From contig NZ_LR593886.1 in NCBI RefSeq assembly GCF_901538265.1, positions 496,001 through 560,000 on the forward strand: a DNA stretch of 64,000 nt, given 5' to 3'. The notes below the pieces were generated by a model, which had not been told where the DNA came from, ran no database searches, and was given only the letters and a program-made list of their open reading frames with translations. Origin of the DNA: Gemmata massiliana. GTDB taxonomy: Bacteria > Planctomycetota > Planctomycetia > Gemmatales > Gemmataceae. Made by a program: the position numbers and the translations under genes. How positions within the stretch are numbered: the first letter of the stretch is position 1; the number at the start of each line of letters is the position of its first letter. Positions 8,701 through 16,434 of this stretch are shown here, in pieces.

Positions 8701-10393
8701 GCGAAGCGCGCGCCCGGCGATGGGGGCCAACGGGAGCGAGTACGACCCGCCCGCGGAGCGCTTCTCAGTTGGTAAGGTTCAACCGCTGGCGGGCCAGTCC
8801 TTCGCAACAGTGGTGGACGGTGCGGGTAAATACAACCAGTACACGTTCGCCACGTCGATGGTCCTGAACCAAACCGCCGCACCGAGCGCAACCGATCCAA
8901 AGAATACTTTCGGCCGGCATAACGGCAACAGTGCTACTCAACCCAGCGCGACGGTGTCGACGGTTAACACGGCCGTGTTCCCGGCGACTATAACCGCCCC
9001 CGAAACTCTCATGACGCCGTTCGACTGGCTGCCCCACATGGATCGGCCGCTCGAAACGCTCGGCGATGTGTTTTTTGCCCGTGATTCAAGGCCGTATCGC
9101 CTTACGACCGAGTTCGTGGTCAACACCAATGCCACTCCTGGTCTGGTGTATGACAGTGGCTACGGCCGCTGGCGGCTCCACGAAGACGGCTTGGCGCGGG
9201 CGCTGGAGCTTCTCACGGTGAAATCGCCGAGCACCTACGTCGCGCACGGCGGGCGCATGAGTGGGAAGATCAACGTGAACGCCATGCAGGACCGGCGCAT
9301 CGCATTGGGGCTGTGGGACGCGCCGGTGACGGCCACTACGGGTAACCGGTTTAATCAGGCGTTCGTGAATAACACCATCTGGGGTGACCTGACGGTTCCG
9401 ACACCGTTGCCGACGTGGATGAGTAGTCGCACACCGCTCCAGTTGCGCAACACGGCCAGTGGTGCGACCGCAGACCAAGTATCGGTGCCGGTGCCAAACC
9501 AAAGAGCGGACGGAACCCCCGCGCCCTCGTTCACCGATACCGTGTCGACGGACGGCTCCGATCGGCCGTTCCTCCCGTTTGGTGCCCCGAGTGCGGGGGC
9601 CGGCTCTTTCGCGTATGGGACGACGACAAGCGGGACCGGAACTGAAGACACGATCCTGCGGCGCAATTCGACTGGTCAGCCCATCTTGTACAACATCGCG
9701 CCTTCGCCAGCGATAAATCACCTCCATACCCAGACCGAGCCGTTCCGGAAGGTGGTTAGCAACGCCACCACCGTTAGCCATGCGTTCGCCGTGTACCTCA
9801 CCATCGGGTACTTTGAGATAGAACCATCGACCGTGCCGAATGGGTGGCCGAGCAACGTAACACCGCCGCAGCGATTCGGTGCCGAGGTGTACGACAAGAT
9901 CCCCGGTGACATGCGGCAGAAGTACGTCGCCGTTGTTGACATGTCGAACATGGCGCTGAAGCCGAACAATGAGCCCGATCCTCACGCCCAGGAACAGCCG
10001 TTCTTTACTGCACTGACTGAAACGGCCCGACCACCGGCTAACCCGCTAACGGACCCCGCGCCGATCTCGTTCGTGTGCCAAGGGTATGATGCAACGGGTA
10101 CTGGAACACTGTACGTTGCGGCCGACGGTCAACGCCGGCCGATTGGGGCCACTACAACATTGGTCCTCGGTTACGGAACCGAGACGCAAGTGGTTACCGT
10201 CACCAATAGTCCAGTCGTGTTTGACCCCGCTACCGGGATCGGTTCAGTCCAAGTAACTGGGCTGGCTCGTACTGCCTGGGGTGGAACGTGTGTGTCGAAC
10301 GTGCGTCCGGGTTACGCCGGGCCACAACCCACGTTCGATTTCACCCTGCCGAAGTACAAACCCGTGGTTCCGTATGTGGAACGATTGAAGTAA
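5714..10393 (+). CDS. Very large PilX/GspK-like pseudopilus-associated protein
   Basis: From the ATG at 5714 the product is about 1,559 aa. An open frame continues upstream to 5561, but that part overlaps the previous gene and reads as arbitrary sequence. The N-terminus is a basic leader (MFRPLTRSHRRAPRRG) then TVVVITIFALITILMVLGLA, a single membrane helix like those of PilX/GspK proteins, which lack the +5 glutamate. The other 1,500 residues look secreted, rich in Asn, Thr, Pro and Gly, with no recognisable domain. GspK is normally about 300 aa, so this is five times larger. It is the last gene of the operon, followed within 20 bases by a strong hairpin. GspK-like function is an inference from position and N-terminus. 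Confidence 0.75.
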   Translation: MFRPLTRSHRRAPRRGTVVVITIFALITILMVLGLAFMMYAVKEKAVAQAHKDGANVAGTGAPDPTDTINRFLSTLIYDENDDGDSLNNALRGHSIARSMYGGRRDASSPWAGSTVPWAGVGTFHEDALGYPSSPTAGSNYPLIGALTAGTTRDRARFVNHTVMTVNDRALVIDPEWTGNRFADNATPPVLTPFNTSLTLPGRNYVGKHAGYTYPDLKNFFLGARDPATGEVLVSSFHREWLFGTLAPSNPNWSTATGRLFTLRPTPFNHPNFPRVPPNPDGTYTGDVQNLSGAVGVQKNDSLWMHIGLRPRTLADGRLVQPLVAPLILPLDGLFDLSTHGNQFGTGNAHVSYGGYAPWEINPIYGLTNDAERQALLQYRSPSYPTAFDRYTSGRSLPRYSSVIWPSPASLATPINFTLPTGGSLTGLPSSADPAATPAFGNFRNDNAAVLHPAGYNPNEFAVMSDTVSNSPIFPYTDIKRLSLRYAFTPDWYSLAFVSKPSNSRPTFYGTPGTYPYITNPGATTAHSYRLDPAHRSRLLFNTRSSSLDRPALAPTFSRDEANSLQILAGSTKPAGLFTAPTAYPNPGALGAVTDFAAANQWVSAYAALGSVNLNRPLADYRNNLTQSLSSGNVANANQANLDRQQFAKDIFARLIVALGAAASVDASGNITILATVGTTRYDALRYLAQVAVNLVDYIDNDDVSTVFVWNSSGTLATDMSATEVGNRVVFGVEKPRLVINEAYGEITNDPADPATDTVPLANTKKAHVRFWAELLNPTATPQTSTNEIFGDGSVPLNAYQIQISRANRTFGPTGTLMAPQAGNTSSYLTNNPVHPKYLENTMGVFDPATGNPDVTCRLSALGTPPPSVSPNNATYAPGAANLLTNGVALLRTDPGGTVKGSEFNADPAAAGSIWATSITCPAPDQGNSLGYVIQMPPNVSDLSKPEFKQHVVLLQRLANPYSAFDAVTNPYITVDMMDYVPAFDAVTRAVGQMNQRSARPAMGANGSEYDPPAERFSVGKVQPLAGQSFATVVDGAGKYNQYTFATSMVLNQTAAPSATDPKNTFGRHNGNSATQPSATVSTVNTAVFPATITAPETLMTPFDWLPHMDRPLETLGDVFFARDSRPYRLTTEFVVNTNATPGLVYDSGYGRWRLHEDGLARALELLTVKSPSTYVAHGGRMSGKINVNAMQDRRIALGLWDAPVTATTGNRFNQAFVNNTIWGDLTVPTPLPTWMSSRTPLQLRNTASGATADQVSVPVPNQRADGTPAPSFTDTVSTDGSDRPFLPFGAPSAGAGSFAYGTTTSGTGTEDTILRRNSTGQPILYNIAPSPAINHLHTQTEPFRKVVSNATTVSHAFAVYLTIGYFEIEPSTVPNGWPSNVTPPQRFGAEVYDKIPGDMRQKYVAVVDMSNMALKPNNEPDPHAQEQPFFTALTETARPPANPLTDPAPISFVCQGYDATGTGTLYVAADGQRRPIGATTTLVLGYGTETQVVTVTNSPVVFDPATGIGSVQVTGLARTAWGGTCVSNVRPGYAGPQPTFDFTLPKYKPVVPYVERLK

Positions 10394-10410
10394 GCGCGAT
10401 CCGGTTGTCC

Positions 10411-10489
10411 GCGTTCGGGCGGGCCGGTTGGTGAGATCGAAGCGCCGAGTGCGTTTCGGCTTCATCAGCCGGCCCGCCCGAACGCTTTT
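10411..10489 (+). terminator. Hairpin terminator closing the pseudopilin operon
   Basis: A 20-base arm at 10411-10430 (GCGTTCGGGCGGGCCGGTTG) pairs with 10466-10485, with one G-U position. The right arm is followed by TTTTG. It starts 18 bases after the stop codon of the last pseudopilin operon gene. The loop of about 35 bases contains a smaller GCCGA/TCGGC pairing. Confidence 0.7.
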
Positions 10490-10628
10490 GTGCTGGTGGA
10501 ATCTGCGCACGAAAGCACAACGCTGCTCGGCGCCGCATGAATGCGGGCTTCGTACTGCTCCGATGACACTGGATGGGTGTAGAAGTGCCGCATCCCCACG
10601 AGGGATGGTTCTGCGATACGAAACGGAC

Positions 10629-10676
10629 GACGCCCGCGGCCCAAGTCGCGGGCGTCGAGTGACTGCTGTAGCAGTC
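10629..10676 (-). terminator. Two adjacent hairpins after the papain-like membrane protein gene
   Basis: A perfect 10-bp stem (GACGCCCGCG at 10629-10638 with 10647-10656) and a 7-bp stem (GACTGCT at 10661-10667 with AGCAGTC at 10670-10676) lie 8 to 55 bases past the stop codon at 10684 on the minus strand. No clear T-run follows on that strand, so termination is inferred. Confidence 0.45.
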
Positions 10677-10683
10677 GATTGCG

Positions 10684-11673
10684 TCAGTCGCTGCTTGCTG
10701 CGGGGATCACGTTGGACGGGTTTGCGGTAGCTGAGTTGGCGTTGGCGCCGCTGAGACCGGCCAACACGTGGCCCTGGCGCGGGCTGCGGTAGAACGTGTA
10801 ATCGGTGCCGTAGAGTGACTTGTCGACGCCGTGCAGATAGACGCCCAGCGTGCCCCACTTCCCCTCGACCATCACCGGTTGCCCCTCGCTGGCGTACCGA
10901 ACGAGGGCACTGTGCGAGATCCCGCCGTTCTGCCGGTAGATCGCCACGTCGCCCGGGCGCGGGTCGTTCGTTTCCGCGTACCCGTTCTCCTTCAGAATCA
11001 GTTCCACGTCGTCCGGGGAGAGCAGGAACTGGCCGCCCGTGAAGACCCAGCCGTGGCAGTTCGAGGTGTCCGTCGGGGCACTGTTGCGGATGATTTGTGT
11101 TGTGAGCTTGCGCTCGCGGAGCAGCTTCTCTTCGGGTTCGGCTAAATCGCTGCCGTCGCGCGGGTTCAGCGGCTCCTTCAGTACGACCCGCGTGCCGCGG
11201 TCGGTCGTCGCGCGGGCGCGCTCCGTAGGGGCGTTGGGCGGGGGGCCGAGTACGGCTTCGAGTTCCCGTGTTTGCTGTTCGAGGGTCTCGCTATCGGCGT
11301 GCTCAAACGCGACCACGGACCCGAGTACCAGGGCCAGACCGCCGACCGTCAGAAGCCCCCAGCGCGCCGACGGCCGGAGGAGGAGCGACACGAGGAGCAC
11401 GAGCCGCTGCTGGAGCCACTCGGAGTTGGAGAGCGTGATCGTGAGCACCAGACCGCCGAGCAGCATTGCGGCGCGAGCGGCCAGTTCGCCCCGGGCGATC
11501 TCACTCACCCCGACCGCGACCAGCGCGCAGATCGCGATGTTGACTCCCGTCCGGAGCGCGAACCGGCGCCCCGAACGGGCCCCGAGCGCGAGGTTCGTGC
11601 CCCCAACGAGCAACAGGCCGAACCCGACGGCGGCGAGGACAATGAATTGGTCGAAGTAGTCGGTGGAGTCCAT
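10684..11673 (-). CDS. Membrane protein with C-terminal papain-like (CHAP/NlpC-type) domain
   Basis: I place the start at the ATG at 11673 (MDSTDYFDQFIVLAAVGFGL), giving 329 aa; 54 further upstream codons are open but look non-coding. About four hydrophobic segments occupy residues 8-110, followed by a charged linker. The C-terminal 120 residues contain SNCHGWVFTGGQF, then RPGDVAIYR, then GISHSALV and VEGKWG. A cysteine at the start of a helix followed by a GDVAIY strand and a histidine in a SHSALV strand is the pattern of papain-fold amidases or peptidases. The likely nucleophile is the Cys of SNCHG and the base the His of SHSAL. Substrate is unknown; cell-wall or protein cleavage are both possible. 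It is monocistronic. Confidence 0.6.
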   Translation of the reverse strand: MDSTDYFDQFIVLAAVGFGLLLVGGTNLALGARSGRRFALRTGVNIAICALVAVGVSEIARGELAARAAMLLGGLVLTITLSNSEWLQQRLVLLVSLLLRPSARWGLLTVGGLALVLGSVVAFEHADSETLEQQTRELEAVLGPPPNAPTERARATTDRGTRVVLKEPLNPRDGSDLAEPEEKLLRERKLTTQIIRNSAPTDTSNCHGWVFTGGQFLLSPDDVELILKENGYAETNDPRPGDVAIYRQNGGISHSALVRYASEGQPVMVEGKWGTLGVYLHGVDKSLYGTDYTFYRSPRQGHVLAGLSGANANSATANPSNVIPAASSD

Positions 11674-11824
11674 TGTCGCCTCAATACACGCGGGCGGCCC
11701 GAGGTCATACGCCCATCGCACACAACATCTAACACGGCGGCCGTGAGTTGGTGGTGAGGCACAAAGGAGAAATTTTCGCGCGCTCGACCACAAGAAATGA
11801 GAGGCGAATGTCGCAAAAAGCGAG

Positions 11825-11867
11825 CCGGGCTTCAAACCGCCGATTTTTTAAGCGGTTTGAAACCCGG
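11825..11867 (-). terminator. Hairpin terminator after the Gfo/Idh/MocA gene
   Basis: A 16-bp stem (CCGGGCTTCAAACCGC at 11825-11840 with 11852-11867, one G-U) encloses an 11-base AT-rich loop. It lies 82 bases beyond the stop codon at 11949, in the gap before the next minus-strand gene. Confidence 0.5.
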
Positions 11868-11948
11868 TAGTTATGAGAGCAATCGACACAATCTGGGAAA
11901 TGAGCGAATCATGAGACTATCGTGCCGGCTCTGATTCGCGGAACGCGA

Positions 11949-13241
11949 TTACACCTTCCACTTCGCACGCGATTCGCGCGACAGTTCCTTGTTCGCTTTC
12001 TCGTCGTCCACGAACAGTTCCTTGACCGCGTCCCACTTCAGTTTTCGCCCCAGGCGGTAACCGATGTTCCCCAAGTGGCAGACGCTCGCGGAGCGGTGCC
12101 CCGTTTCGGGCGGGCAGATCGTTTCCTTCCCGCTCACAATGCACTCCAGCCAGTTCTTGGGGTGGCTGGTGCTCGGGTAGACGCGCTGCGGTTGGTCGGG
12201 GAACTTCGTGGGATTTCCGTTCTTCATTCGCAGTTCGAGCTGGTTGCGCCCAACAAGGAGCGTGCCCTCGGTGCCCTCGAACACGCAGTCGGCCTTCGCG
12301 ATCTCCTTACCGTCCTTGTCCTTCTCGAACTCGTTGTGGATCATCGTGACGCCGTTCTTGTACACGAACCGCAGCCCGCTCCCCTTCTTGGGGTTCTCGG
12401 GCGGGATGATCTCGGCCGGGCCGGACGTGTCCATCTTGAGCGCCCACTGGGCAATGTCGAAGTGGTGCGCGCCCATATCGGCCAGTAGCCCGCCCCCGTA
12501 CTCCCGGTAGTCGCGCCACGCGGGGAAGTGCGTGTGAACCCCTTTGGGGCACAGCACGGAACTGTATTCGCGGTCGGGCGCCGGCCCGAGCCACATGTCC
12601 CAGTCGGTGCCCGCGGGCTTCTCCTCGCCCTTGAGGTCGCACGGCCGGGACGGGCCGCCGACGCCGATGCGGACCGTCTTCACGGTGCCGATCCACCCGT
12701 TCCAGATCATCTCGACCCCGGCGCGGAACCGGTTCGCGAACTCGCTCCGCTGCTGGCTGCCGGTCTGGAACGCGATCTTCGCCTTTTTCACCTCGTTTAC
12801 GATCTCGCGCCCCTCCGCGACGTTGTTCGTGAGCGGCTTCTCGCAATAGATGTGTTTTCCGGCCCGGGCCGCGAGCACACAGGGAATGTGGTGCCAGTGG
12901 TCCGGGGTCGCGATCACGACCGCGTCGAGGCCCTTGTGGGCCAGCAGGTCGCGGAAGTCGGCATACGGGGTCACGCCCTTGTAGACGCCGGACTTGATGC
13001 GGTCCGCGTACCGCTTCTCGACGATCGTTTTCGCGCTGTCGATGCGCTCCTTCACCACGTCGCACACGGCGACGACTTCGACTTCCGGGCGCCCGAGGAA
13101 CGCCGCGAGGTGCCCGCGGCCCATCGTGCCGACGCCGATGAACCCGAGGGTGATCTTCTCGTTCGCGGCGCGCCCCGACGCGCGAGAGAACACAAGAGGG
13201 GCGGTCGCGCTTGCGGCCAGGAACGTTCTGCGCGTGAGCAT
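11949..13241 (-). CDS. Gfo/Idh/MocA family oxidoreductase with Tat-type leader
   Basis: The 430-aa product starts at the ATG at 13241 with MLTRRTFLAASATAPLVFSR, a twin-arginine leader as usual for planctomycete members of this family. The Rossmann part has GFIGVGTMGRGH (GxGxxG) near residue 35 and VCDVVKERID after the second strand. The CEKPLTNN motif, whose lysine is the catalytic-site EKP signature, follows near residue 120. The second half has the family alpha/beta domain with GAHHFDIAQWAL. Such enzymes oxidise or reduce sugar or inositol hydroxyls with NAD(P). The substrate cannot be read from sequence. An exported copy suggests action on surface or periplasmic sugars. The previous gene upstream (13692) encodes an unrelated small protein. 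Confidence 0.85.
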   Translation of the reverse strand: MLTRRTFLAASATAPLVFSRASGRAANEKITLGFIGVGTMGRGHLAAFLGRPEVEVVAVCDVVKERIDSAKTIVEKRYADRIKSGVYKGVTPYADFRDLLAHKGLDAVVIATPDHWHHIPCVLAARAGKHIYCEKPLTNNVAEGREIVNEVKKAKIAFQTGSQQRSEFANRFRAGVEMIWNGWIGTVKTVRIGVGGPSRPCDLKGEEKPAGTDWDMWLGPAPDREYSSVLCPKGVHTHFPAWRDYREYGGGLLADMGAHHFDIAQWALKMDTSGPAEIIPPENPKKGSGLRFVYKNGVTMIHNEFEKDKDGKEIAKADCVFEGTEGTLLVGRNQLELRMKNGNPTKFPDQPQRVYPSTSHPKNWLECIVSGKETICPPETGHRSASVCHLGNIGYRLGRKLKWDAVKELFVDDEKANKELSRESRAKWKV

Positions 13242-13311
13242 GGGGAGAGACCTTTGGGACAAAATTCCAAAATCGAAATACGAAAAACGAAAGTGAACAA
13301 GAGGGTCCGTT

Positions 13312-13692
13312 TTACTCACCGAGGTTGGCTTCTAATTTGCGCAGGATAGCCGCGAGTATATTCGTCAACTCGACCGCTTCCTGAATGAGTGACATTCGGG
13401 CCGTTGCTACCGCCTCGCTAGTGCCGACATCGACGAGACGGAGCCAGTACCGGGATTCTTTTGCTTCCTTCCGTGCGATCCTCACCCGCACAACGCGATC
13501 CTTCGCGCTCAGCGCTTCGTTAGTTTCGATGTAATTCGCGCCGACCGAGCCGGACGAGCGAACGAGCTGTTTGATGTCCTCGAAGTTCGCAATCGAGCGC
13601 GGGAGGGTTTTAACGAACTCCCGCACGTCTTTGGCGAACAGAAACGTCCGCTCCTCTAGATCGTAGACCTTCGGCTCGTTCGCGGAGGGCAT
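13312..13692 (-). CDS. Four-helix bundle protein (23S rRNA intervening-sequence protein family)
   Basis: The 126-aa product begins at the ATG at 13692 (MPSANEPKVYDLEERTFLFA). It has the family pattern: DLEERT, then an amphipathic helix with FVKTLP, then the hallmark LVRSSGSVGANYIETNEA, then a long charged helix and a final helix ending EEAVELTNILAAILRKLE-like. These small proteins are encoded within rRNA intervening sequences in some bacteria and as free-standing genes in others; their biochemical role is not known. Here no rRNA is nearby, and the gene is flanked on both sides by AT-rich leader-like stretches that are unlike the surrounding GC-rich DNA. That fits a mobile or recently acquired gene, but this is inference. 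Confidence 0.8.
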   Translation of the reverse strand: MPSANEPKVYDLEERTFLFAKDVREFVKTLPRSIANFEDIKQLVRSSGSVGANYIETNEALSAKDRVVRVRIARKEAKESRYWLRLVDVGTSEAVATARMSLIQEAVELTNILAAILRKLEANLGE

Positions 13693-13762
13693 GTGCTGCG
13701 CCTTTGTGCGTAATTCGTCAGGCCTGCGTTTTTTTTCGAGTTTTGTGTTTCGGATTTCGAGT

Positions 13763-14677
13763 TTACTTGCTCTGAAGGTATTTGTCGAACCAGTCGGCCA
13801 GCGTGACAAGGTCTTTGTCCATGCCGGCCCAGCCGTGGGCGAGCCCTTTCTTCACGACCAGTTCGCACGGCACCTTGTTGTCCTTCAGCTTCGTGATGAT
13901 GAGTTCGGCCTGCTGGATCGGCACGAGCAGGTCCGCGTCGCCGTGGACGATCAGTGCCGGGGCCGAGTCCTTCGTCACGTGGTACAGCGGGGAGATCGCT
14001 TTGCCGATGGCCTTGCGCCGCTCCTGGTCCTCGATCACCACGAGCTTGTTCGTGCCCTTCTCGCGCTCCCAGAAGTCGAACGGCGGGCGGAAGCCCTTGA
14101 GCGTGCCGTCGCCCAGCGCGACCTGCCCCTCTTTGCCGTAGTTGAGGAAGTCCGTGGGCGGGAAGAAGCACGCGACCGCCGCGACCTTCGACGACTGTTG
14201 TTCCACCGGGTCTTTCGACTTCGGGTCGCCCTCTTTGGGCGCACAGCCCTGCATCAGCGACAGGTGCCCGCCGGCGGACCCGCCGGCGATACCGAGTTTG
14301 TCCGGATCGACGTTGTACTTCTTCGCGTTCGCTTTGATGAACCGCACGGCGCGGTGCATGTCGTCGAGCACTTCGGGAATGGTGAACTTCGGCTGGCTCC
14401 CGTGAAGGACCGCGAACACCGTGTACCCGCGCTCGACGAACGCCCCCACGAAGCCGGGATTGACCGATTCTTTGGACGAGAACCACCCGCCGGACACGCA
14501 GAAGATGATGCCCTTACCGTTGGCCTTTTCCTTGGGGGCGAACACGTCCATCGTCATCGCGAGGCCGTGCTTGCGGCCGTAGATCACGTCCTCGGTGCGG
14601 GTGTAGTTCGGCTGCGCGAACGCGGCCGGTGCGAGCGCGACGACCGCGACCGCGGCCAGGAAGAAACGGGAGAGCAT
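13763..14677 (-). CDS. Secreted alpha/beta hydrolase (BD-FAE/esterase-like)
   Basis: The 304-aa protein has a signal peptide (MLSRFFLAAVAVVALAPAAF, cleavage near AFA-QP). It shows an oxyanion-loop GGWF near residue 64, the nucleophile elbow GGSAGG with Ser134, the acid in HGDADLLV and the base in LAHGW. GGSAGG is typical of hormone-sensitive-lipase-like and BD-FAE carbohydrate esterases. The closest role is deacylation of plant or algal polysaccharides or small esters in the periplasm. It precedes the four-helix protein by 70 bases, so they may or may not be cotranscribed. Substrate is unknown. Confidence 0.8.
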   Translation of the reverse strand: MLSRFFLAAVAVVALAPAAFAQPNYTRTEDVIYGRKHGLAMTMDVFAPKEKANGKGIIFCVSGGWFSSKESVNPGFVGAFVERGYTVFAVLHGSQPKFTIPEVLDDMHRAVRFIKANAKKYNVDPDKLGIAGGSAGGHLSLMQGCAPKEGDPKSKDPVEQQSSKVAAVACFFPPTDFLNYGKEGQVALGDGTLKGFRPPFDFWEREKGTNKLVVIEDQERRKAIGKAISPLYHVTKDSAPALIVHGDADLLVPIQQAELIITKLKDNKVPCELVVKKGLAHGWAGMDKDLVTLADWFDKYLQSK

Positions 14678-14962
14678 GTGGGTACTCCGGGAATGGGACG
14701 GGCCGATGATACTCGACGCGAACCGGAGTTGGGAGTGGCATTCGTCGCGTTACTGGTGAGGCGATTCTGAAATTCTTCACGATGTGCTATTTGCCTCTTG
14801 CAAAAGGCGCGGCGCAGTTGGTAGCGTGTACCGGTCCTCTCCATCTCCACTTGAATTCTCCCCGCAACCCTCTCCCCACGCCGTCTCCAGGCAGTCCGTT
14901 CACTCCCCCGGACTCCCGCACCGAGTTCGCCCGCCGTCATCATTCTTTTTTTGGGAGCCGTC

Positions 14963-15940
14963 ATGTCTCACACGGTCCGTTGTCTCCCCGCGCGCCGCGG
15001 GGGTGCCCCGTCGCGCACCCGTACCCGCGCGTTCACGCTCATCGAGCTGCTGGTGGTGATCGCGATTATTGCGATCCTCATCGGGCTGCTGCTGCCCGCG
15101 GTGCAGAAGGTCCGCGAGGCCGCGGCTCGCATGAAGTGCAGCAACAACCTGAAGCAAATTGGGCTGGGCCTGCACAACTACGAGAGCGCCAACCAGAAAT
15201 TCCCGATGGGGCAGCGCGGCCCCTCGGTGGCCAGCGCGAACTGGCGCGTGGAGATGTTCCCGTACATGGAGCAGGACAACCTCTACAAGCAACTGAACGT
15301 GAACGACGTCTACAACAGCGTGGTTCTTCAGAACCTGGTTCTGCCCATCTGGAAGTGCCCGTCCGCCAGTGTGCCCGACACGCAACCGGCCGCGTGGGTG
15401 ACGTGGTGGACGAACAACAACCACCAGGTCGCCGGGTACATCGGGATCATGGGCGCGTACCCGGACCCGACGGGGCGCTCGAACGTGATTCTGGCCTCGA
15501 ACTACGGCGGGTGGTGGTCCTCGAACGGGATGCTCCTGGCGAACGAGCAGACCCGCATCGCCGACTGCACGGACGGCACCTCGAACACGATCATCGTGGC
15601 CGAGCAGTCGGGGCTCGTCGGCACGCAGGACATCCGCAACGGGTACTACAGCCCCTGGGGGAGCTGCACCTTCCCCGGGAAGATTTCTTCCCCCGGGTCG
15701 AGCGACATCTGGGGCATGGGGCTGACCTGCGTCGCCTACGCCATCAACTCCCGGACCGCGACGTCGGCCGGCTCGGACACCTCGTACAAGGGGAACTCGA
15801 TCCTGAACTCCAACCACACGGCCGGCATCAACACGCTGCGCACCGACGGGTCGGTCCGGTTCGTCACGAACAGCATCGACTTCGCCACGTTCCAGAAGCA
15901 ATGCGTCCGCGACGACGGCCTCGTGGCCAACGACTCGTGA
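14963..15940 (+). CDS. DUF1559 prepilin-type protein
   Basis: I start this 325-aa protein at the ATG at 14963, with GGGAG six bases upstream. It contains [20 protein letters not shown] (prepilin motif with Ala at -1) and the DUF1559 continuation [20 protein letters not shown] then [13 protein letters not shown]. Further along, CPSA, DGTSNTI and the final [17 protein letters not shown] are the conserved DUF1559 landmarks. These proteins occur in dozens to hundreds of copies in planctomycete genomes and are thought to be exported pseudopilin-like surface proteins; no function is established. A small lipoprotein gene follows 28 bases downstream. Confidence 0.92.
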   Translation: MSHTVRCLPARRGGAPSRTRTRAFTLIELLVVIAIIAILIGLLLPAVQKVREAAARMKCSNNLKQIGLGLHNYESANQKFPMGQRGPSVASANWRVEMFPYMEQDNLYKQLNVNDVYNSVVLQNLVLPIWKCPSASVPDTQPAAWVTWWTNNNHQVAGYIGIMGAYPDPTGRSNVILASNYGGWWSSNGMLLANEQTRIADCTDGTSNTIIVAEQSGLVGTQDIRNGYYSPWGSCTFPGKISSPGSSDIWGMGLTCVAYAINSRTATSAGSDTSYKGNSILNSNHTAGINTLRTDGSVRFVTNSIDFATFQKQCVRDDGLVANDS

Positions 15941-15968
15941 TCCCCCCACCCTTTAGAGACACACCATA

Positions 15969-16379
15969 ATGACAGCGCGTATTTTCGCCCGCACCGCGAG
16001 CGGGCTGGCGCTCTTCTGTGCCGCACTCGCCGCGGGCGGGTGCTCGAGCGAGAAACCGACCGGAACCGTCGCGGGGATTGTTAAGTACAAGGGCAACCCG
16101 TTGACCGCGGGGGAGGTGAACTTCCTCTCCAAAACCGGCTCGGCGGGCAGCGCCAAGATCGACGCGAACGGCCAGTACAAGGTCACCGGCGAACTGGAGG
16201 CCGGGGAGTATAAGGCGTACTTCGCCCCTCCGCGTGCCGAACCTCACGCGCCGGGAACGAAAGCCGCCGCGGTGCCGAAGGTCGACGTGCCCGCCAAGTT
16301 CCGCGACCCGGGTTCCAGCGGGGTGGTCGTGACCGTGAAGCCCGGCAGTAACGACATCGCGGTTGAGTTCAAGGACTGA
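15969..16379 (+). CDS. Small lipoprotein with transthyretin/carboxypeptidase-regulatory-like fold
   Basis: The 136-aa protein has a lipobox (LAAGGC, lipidated Cys about residue 25) and a beta domain reading GTVAGIVKYKGNPLTAGEVN then IDANGQYKVTGELEAGEYKA. That is the pattern of carboxypeptidase regulatory-like or transthyretin-like beta-sandwiches, which bind surfaces or partners rather than catalyse. It is 28 bases after the DUF1559 gene, a pairing common in planctomycetes, and is probably cotranscribed with it. The C-terminus ends with VVVTVKPGSNDIAVEFKD. Confidence 0.8.
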   Translation: MTARIFARTASGLALFCAALAAGGCSSEKPTGTVAGIVKYKGNPLTAGEVNFLSKTGSAGSAKIDANGQYKVTGELEAGEYKAYFAPPRAEPHAPGTKAAAVPKVDVPAKFRDPGSSGVVVTVKPGSNDIAVEFKD

Positions 16380-16387
16380 CAGCCAGC

Positions 16388-16419
16388 GTGCGGCGCGGGG
16401 TCAGTGCCCCGCGCCGCAC
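16388..16419. terminator. Bidirectional hairpin between convergent genes
   Basis: A perfect 13-bp GC stem (GTGCGGCGCGGGG at 16388-16400 with 16407-16419) and a 6-base loop lie between the stop at 16379 on the plus strand and the stop at 16435 on the minus strand. There is no U-tract, so its efficiency is uncertain. Confidence 0.6.
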
Positions 16420-16434
16420 ATCTCCACAATCACC

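Noticed and set aside
11949-13319. Longer start for the Gfo/Idh/MocA gene at 13319
   Set aside because: The extra 26 residues fall in an AT-rich leader and do not resemble the family; the Tat leader begins at 13241.
14784-15969. Overlapping plus-strand frame opposite the DUF1559 gene phase (about 395 codons)
   Set aside because: It is a shifted reading of the DUF1559 gene and lacks any motif.
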